A DNA stretch of 16,825 bases from NCBI RefSeq assembly GCF_937906425.1, contig NZ_CALCYR010000004.1, positions 1 to 16,825 on the forward strand. Direction: 5' to 3'. Below, in pieces: positions 15,501 to 16,825 of this stretch. Under the pieces are notes generated by a model, which saw nothing but the letters and a program-made list of their open reading frames with translations, had not been told where the DNA came from and searched no databases. The first letter of the stretch is position 1; every line of letters starts with the position of its first letter. The translations under genes and the position numbers were made by a program. This DNA comes from an uncultured Methanobrevibacter sp. GTDB taxonomy: Archaea; Methanobacteriota; Methanobacteria; Methanobacteriales; Methanobacteriaceae.

Positions 15501-16687
15501 ATGGTGAAGCCGATTTGGATATTGATTTCGATGCTGGAGAATACACATATCAGCTCAGTTCATCAAATTCAAACATTATTGCAAAAAGTGCAGGAAAAAT
15601 TACAATAGAAAAGTCAAAAGCTGCAATTGATGCGGAAATTATAAGCAACACTTATAAAAACTCCGTAATTGAAGCAAGCCTAAAAGATAAAAGCAATAAT
15701 GCACTTGGCAATAGGCAAATCAGCCTTACAATCAATGGCAAAACATACACAGAAACAAGTGACAATAATGGTATTGCCACATTTGAACTGGACTTGGATG
15801 CAGGCAAATACGCTGTAAGCGTCAAGTCAAGCGACATTGATTATGAAAGCGATGAAAAGGCATTGAACATTGAAATAGTTCCGGCAAAAGCAATAATCAG
15901 TGGAGAAAGTATCCAAAAGTACTACAATGATGAGGGTAAAATAAGCATTAGCATCAAGGACAGCGAAAACAATCCCCTTTCCAATATGGCTATTGTTTAC
16001 ACAGTAAATGCAGTTGACTACACTGCAAGCACTGACGATGAAGGCAATGCTGCACTTGATGTGGATGAATTACCTGGAAACTACACTGTTCAAATAAAGC
16101 TTGATGATAAGAATTATGAAGGCGAAAGCACTGTAAATGCAGAAGTTTTAGCAATTCCGAGTCAGATTGTAGCTAAAAATCTTGTAAAATACTTCAAAAA
16201 CAATACCCAATTGTCAATTACATTAAAGGACAATAATGGCAATGTTCTTGCAGGTGAAAAGATAAGCTTTACAATTTCAGGAAAAACTTATACTAAAACA
16301 ACAGATGCAAAGGGAATGGCTAGCCTGACAATCAACAATAAGGTTGGATCATATTCTACCAAGATAAGCTTTAGCGCTGCAGGATACAAGTCTGTAAGTA
16401 AAACAGTAACTGTAAAGGTTGTATCTCCTAAAATAACTGCTGCTACAAGTGTTAAGAAAGGAAAAACATTTGCTGTTGTATTTAAGGACGCTAATGGAAA
16501 GATCATTAAAAACAAAAAGGTAATTGTTAAAATAGGTTCTAAAACCTATACAAGAACTACCAATTCCAAAGGCCAAGCCTTAATTAAGATTTCTCTTAAG
16601 AAAGGAAAATACACAGTAAAAAGTTCATTTGCAAGTAGTGCTTTATATGGAACTACTGTAAAAACCACTAAATTAACAGTGAAATAA
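12551..16687 (+). CDS. Secreted papain-family (C1A) cysteine protease with lectin-like and Ig-like repeats
   Basis: Start placed at ATT 12551 (1378 residues) because of GGGAGG 8 nt upstream and the signal peptide it yields: KLNIKNH, a hydrophobic core, cleavage likely after VSA27. The first in-frame ATG is at 12575; the frame stays open back to a TTG at 12500. An acidic Asp/Asn/Thr-rich linker (about 28-133) stands where papains often carry an inhibitor propeptide. The catalytic domain, about 134-365, has the full papain set: Gln152 and Cys158 in NQGSSGSCW, His301 in NHAIAIVGWDD and Asn331 in IIKNSWG. A lectin-like domain of the kind found beside such peptidases follows at 374-528, then a DUF11-like domain at 532-645 and eight Ig-like repeats to the end, the last lysine-rich. 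No transmembrane anchor is seen. It is probably a wall-tethered protease; substrate unknown. It diverges from the adhesin gene. Confidence 0.9.
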   Translation: MKLNIKNHMILLLTLSILILSIGMVSASDADLSNSNLSIDDSSAIGISESSEISTGIAYPDLEIADNTNVYGDNETDIGDDDDNDTNESGTGYITPEINETEDDDNITDPGKLYGKTYINIVNNAFEIDEIGSLPITYDIRDYGWVTPVKNQGSSGSCWTFASTAALESFLLKSEGVEYDFSENNMKNIMGSYSVNGTDFGPNDGGNEVMILAYFTRWDGAINETDDPYEPSSTRSPYNLTRVKYVQDVLLVPKRTSPTDNDQIKWALMNYGALYTGIYWDTSYEKGDSYYYYGTYPYGNHAIAIVGWDDTYSASNFKYQPAGDGAFIIKNSWGESEGDGGYYYISYYDMVFAGRGSNEYFSAMAFTNAVETTYYKQNYYYDVYGNTFDAVGYKNETAWFANDFTATSDNPLKAVGFYSYGTSTYTANIYVNNYLKYSQSGSVKGAGYHTVELDQMVNIYRGEQFRVAIKLTTPNCDYPIAIENYHSSFTGNASAKAGQSFVSSNGRSWEDLTTVSGYSKANVCLKAYTAYASNIEMIANTNVSYYSNGDQVELMVSLTNKGDLSSANLYSQLDENVKIVSYVSTGGTFDVNSKIWTIDEMDTDSKYVLRLFLQVNTKQANITNSLILNSSLYNMNRNTSNITLFKRVSAQLDASALKTAYNSGDLFNVLIVDEDMEALDDVEVCFKVYNSNNVLIGTFYNFTNEEGRVFLDSNFNAGNYTVKVSLVNPYYEGDLVGSIAISKASTKVTAINNNAVLNRSTTITANVDSEGKIVNEGSVSFYVNGMKIGTGDVVDGVAYVDYIHSKVGDFEINAIYSENGNYLQSDNLASLKVEKITANFEGSDIISTYKDLDSYNLTVMDDEYNRVSGVNIRFNIYQNGYLLANNYISTDSEGIARLSVDLSAGDYIIESEIINNEYQGSNNNSLTLNKATAKLVASQIGNQYKNTQLTVKLSQAITDKVYTNQKVLISFSNGRIYSLTTDSNGEADLDIDFDAGEYTYQLSSSNSNIIAKSAGKITIEKSKAAIDAEIISNTYKNSVIEASLKDKSNNALGNRQISLTINGKTYTETSDNNGIATFELDLDAGKYAVSVKSSDIDYESDEKALNIEIVPAKAIISGESIQKYYNDEGKISISIKDSENNPLSNMAIVYTVNAVDYTASTDDEGNAALDVDELPGNYTVQIKLDDKNYEGESTVNAEVLAIPSQIVAKNLVKYFKNNTQLSITLKDNNGNVLAGEKISFTISGKTYTKTTDAKGMASLTINNKVGSYSTKISFSAAGYKSVSKTVTVKVVSPKITAATSVKKGKTFAVVFKDANGKIIKNKKVIVKIGSKTYTRTTNSKGQALIKISLKKGKYTVKSSFASSALYGTTVKTTKLTVK
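14489..16684 (+). repeat. Eight Ig-like repeats in the protease protein
   Basis: Units of about 85-95 residues follow the pattern: a short strand ending in hydrophobic-x-A, Y/F-x-N, a K-D-x-x-x-N-x-x-L turn, a G-K-x-Y-T strand, T-D-x-x-G-x-A, and G-x-Y-T/S. The repeats are diverged at sequence level, so they are old rather than recent duplications. The last two are the most regular and the most lysine-rich. They probably form an extended stalk that holds the catalytic domain away from the cell. Confidence 0.8.
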
Positions 16688-16703
16688 TTAAAAAAGAATT
16701 TTA

Positions 16704-16752
16704 AATGAATAATTAAAAAGTTTTTAACTTTTAATTTATTCATTATTTTTTT
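16704..16752 (+). terminator. Long AT-rich hairpin terminator of the protease gene
   Basis: AATGAATAATTAAAAAGTT at 16704-16722 and AACTTTTAATTTATTCATT at 16726-16744 form a nearly perfect 19-nt stem (one shifted A) with a 3-nt loop. T7 and T5 runs follow. It begins 16 nt after the stop codon. Confidence 0.7.
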
Positions 16753-16772
16753 ATTTTTAAAAAAATAAATTT

Positions 16773-16825
16773 ACTAATTTTAAACTAATTTTAAACTAAT
16801 TTTAAACTAATTTTAAACTAATTTT
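16773..16825. repeat. 11-bp tandem repeat ACTAATTTTAA, about 4.8 copies, cut by window edge
   Basis: Perfect units start at 16773, 16784, 16795, 16806 and 16817 (the last has 9 bases before the window ends). On the minus strand each unit contains AAATTAG, the element also phased at 11 bp upstream of the protease gene. The array may extend beyond the window. Confidence 0.9.

Noticed and set aside
12551..16687. Pseudomurein endoisopeptidase (PeiW/PeiP type, family C71) as the function of the cysteine protease
   Set aside because: The catalytic motifs are those of papain-family C1A (QGxxGSCW, NHAIAIVGW, KNSWG), and no pseudomurein-binding repeats are visible.

Overview
The window looks like a chromosomal segment of a gut or rumen methanogen, most likely Methanobrevibacter or a close relative. 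The grounds are a coenzyme F420 biosynthesis gene (cofH), an archaeal-type NMN adenylyltransferase (nadM), very AT-rich spacers with TATA-like boxes and T-rich terminators, and two very long secreted 'adhesin-like' surface proteins with beta-helix and Ig-like repeats. The genus is inferred from gene content and style; no rRNA or tRNA gene is present to confirm it.

Layout. Positions 1-1811 are housekeeping. moaE (molybdopterin synthase large subunit) and nadM both read leftward, each with its own spacer. cofH then starts rightward from a 454-nt divergent spacer. Positions 2934-4862 hold a T-rich tail of cofH and one complete insertion sequence of about 1.73 kb. Its transposase is intact and resembles the IS1182 group, and its terminal inverted repeats match at 16 of 17 positions. 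Positions 4863-11285 encode, leftward, a secreted 2140-residue adhesin-like protein: signal peptide, 13-residue acidic repeats, three beta-helix modules each closed by an N-[YW]-W-G motif, a tract of Ig-like repeats, a short fourth beta-helix-like module and a lysine-rich C-terminal Ig domain. A gene-free, extremely AT-rich spacer of about 1.25 kb follows. Positions 12551-16687 encode, rightward, a secreted papain-family (C1A) cysteine protease. Its catalytic domain is followed by a lectin-like domain, a DUF11-like domain and eight Ig-like repeats, ending in a lysine-rich domain similar to that of the adhesin.

The two surface genes form a divergent pair around one long spacer and share the same kind of basic C-terminal domain. 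They may therefore be anchored to the pseudomurein wall in the same way and be co-regulated. One would provide a long adhesive stalk, the other a tethered protease. This joint role is inferred.

Points most worth a second look: the protease gene has a strong Shine-Dalgarno sequence whose only suitably spaced in-frame codon is ATT. AAATTAG elements phased at 11 bp lie on both sides of that gene in opposite orientation. The divergent spacer is rich in AACGATW words. A 29-31 bp tandem repeat sits upstream of the adhesin. Three genes end in hairpin-plus-T-tract structures, which is not the usual archaeal pattern.
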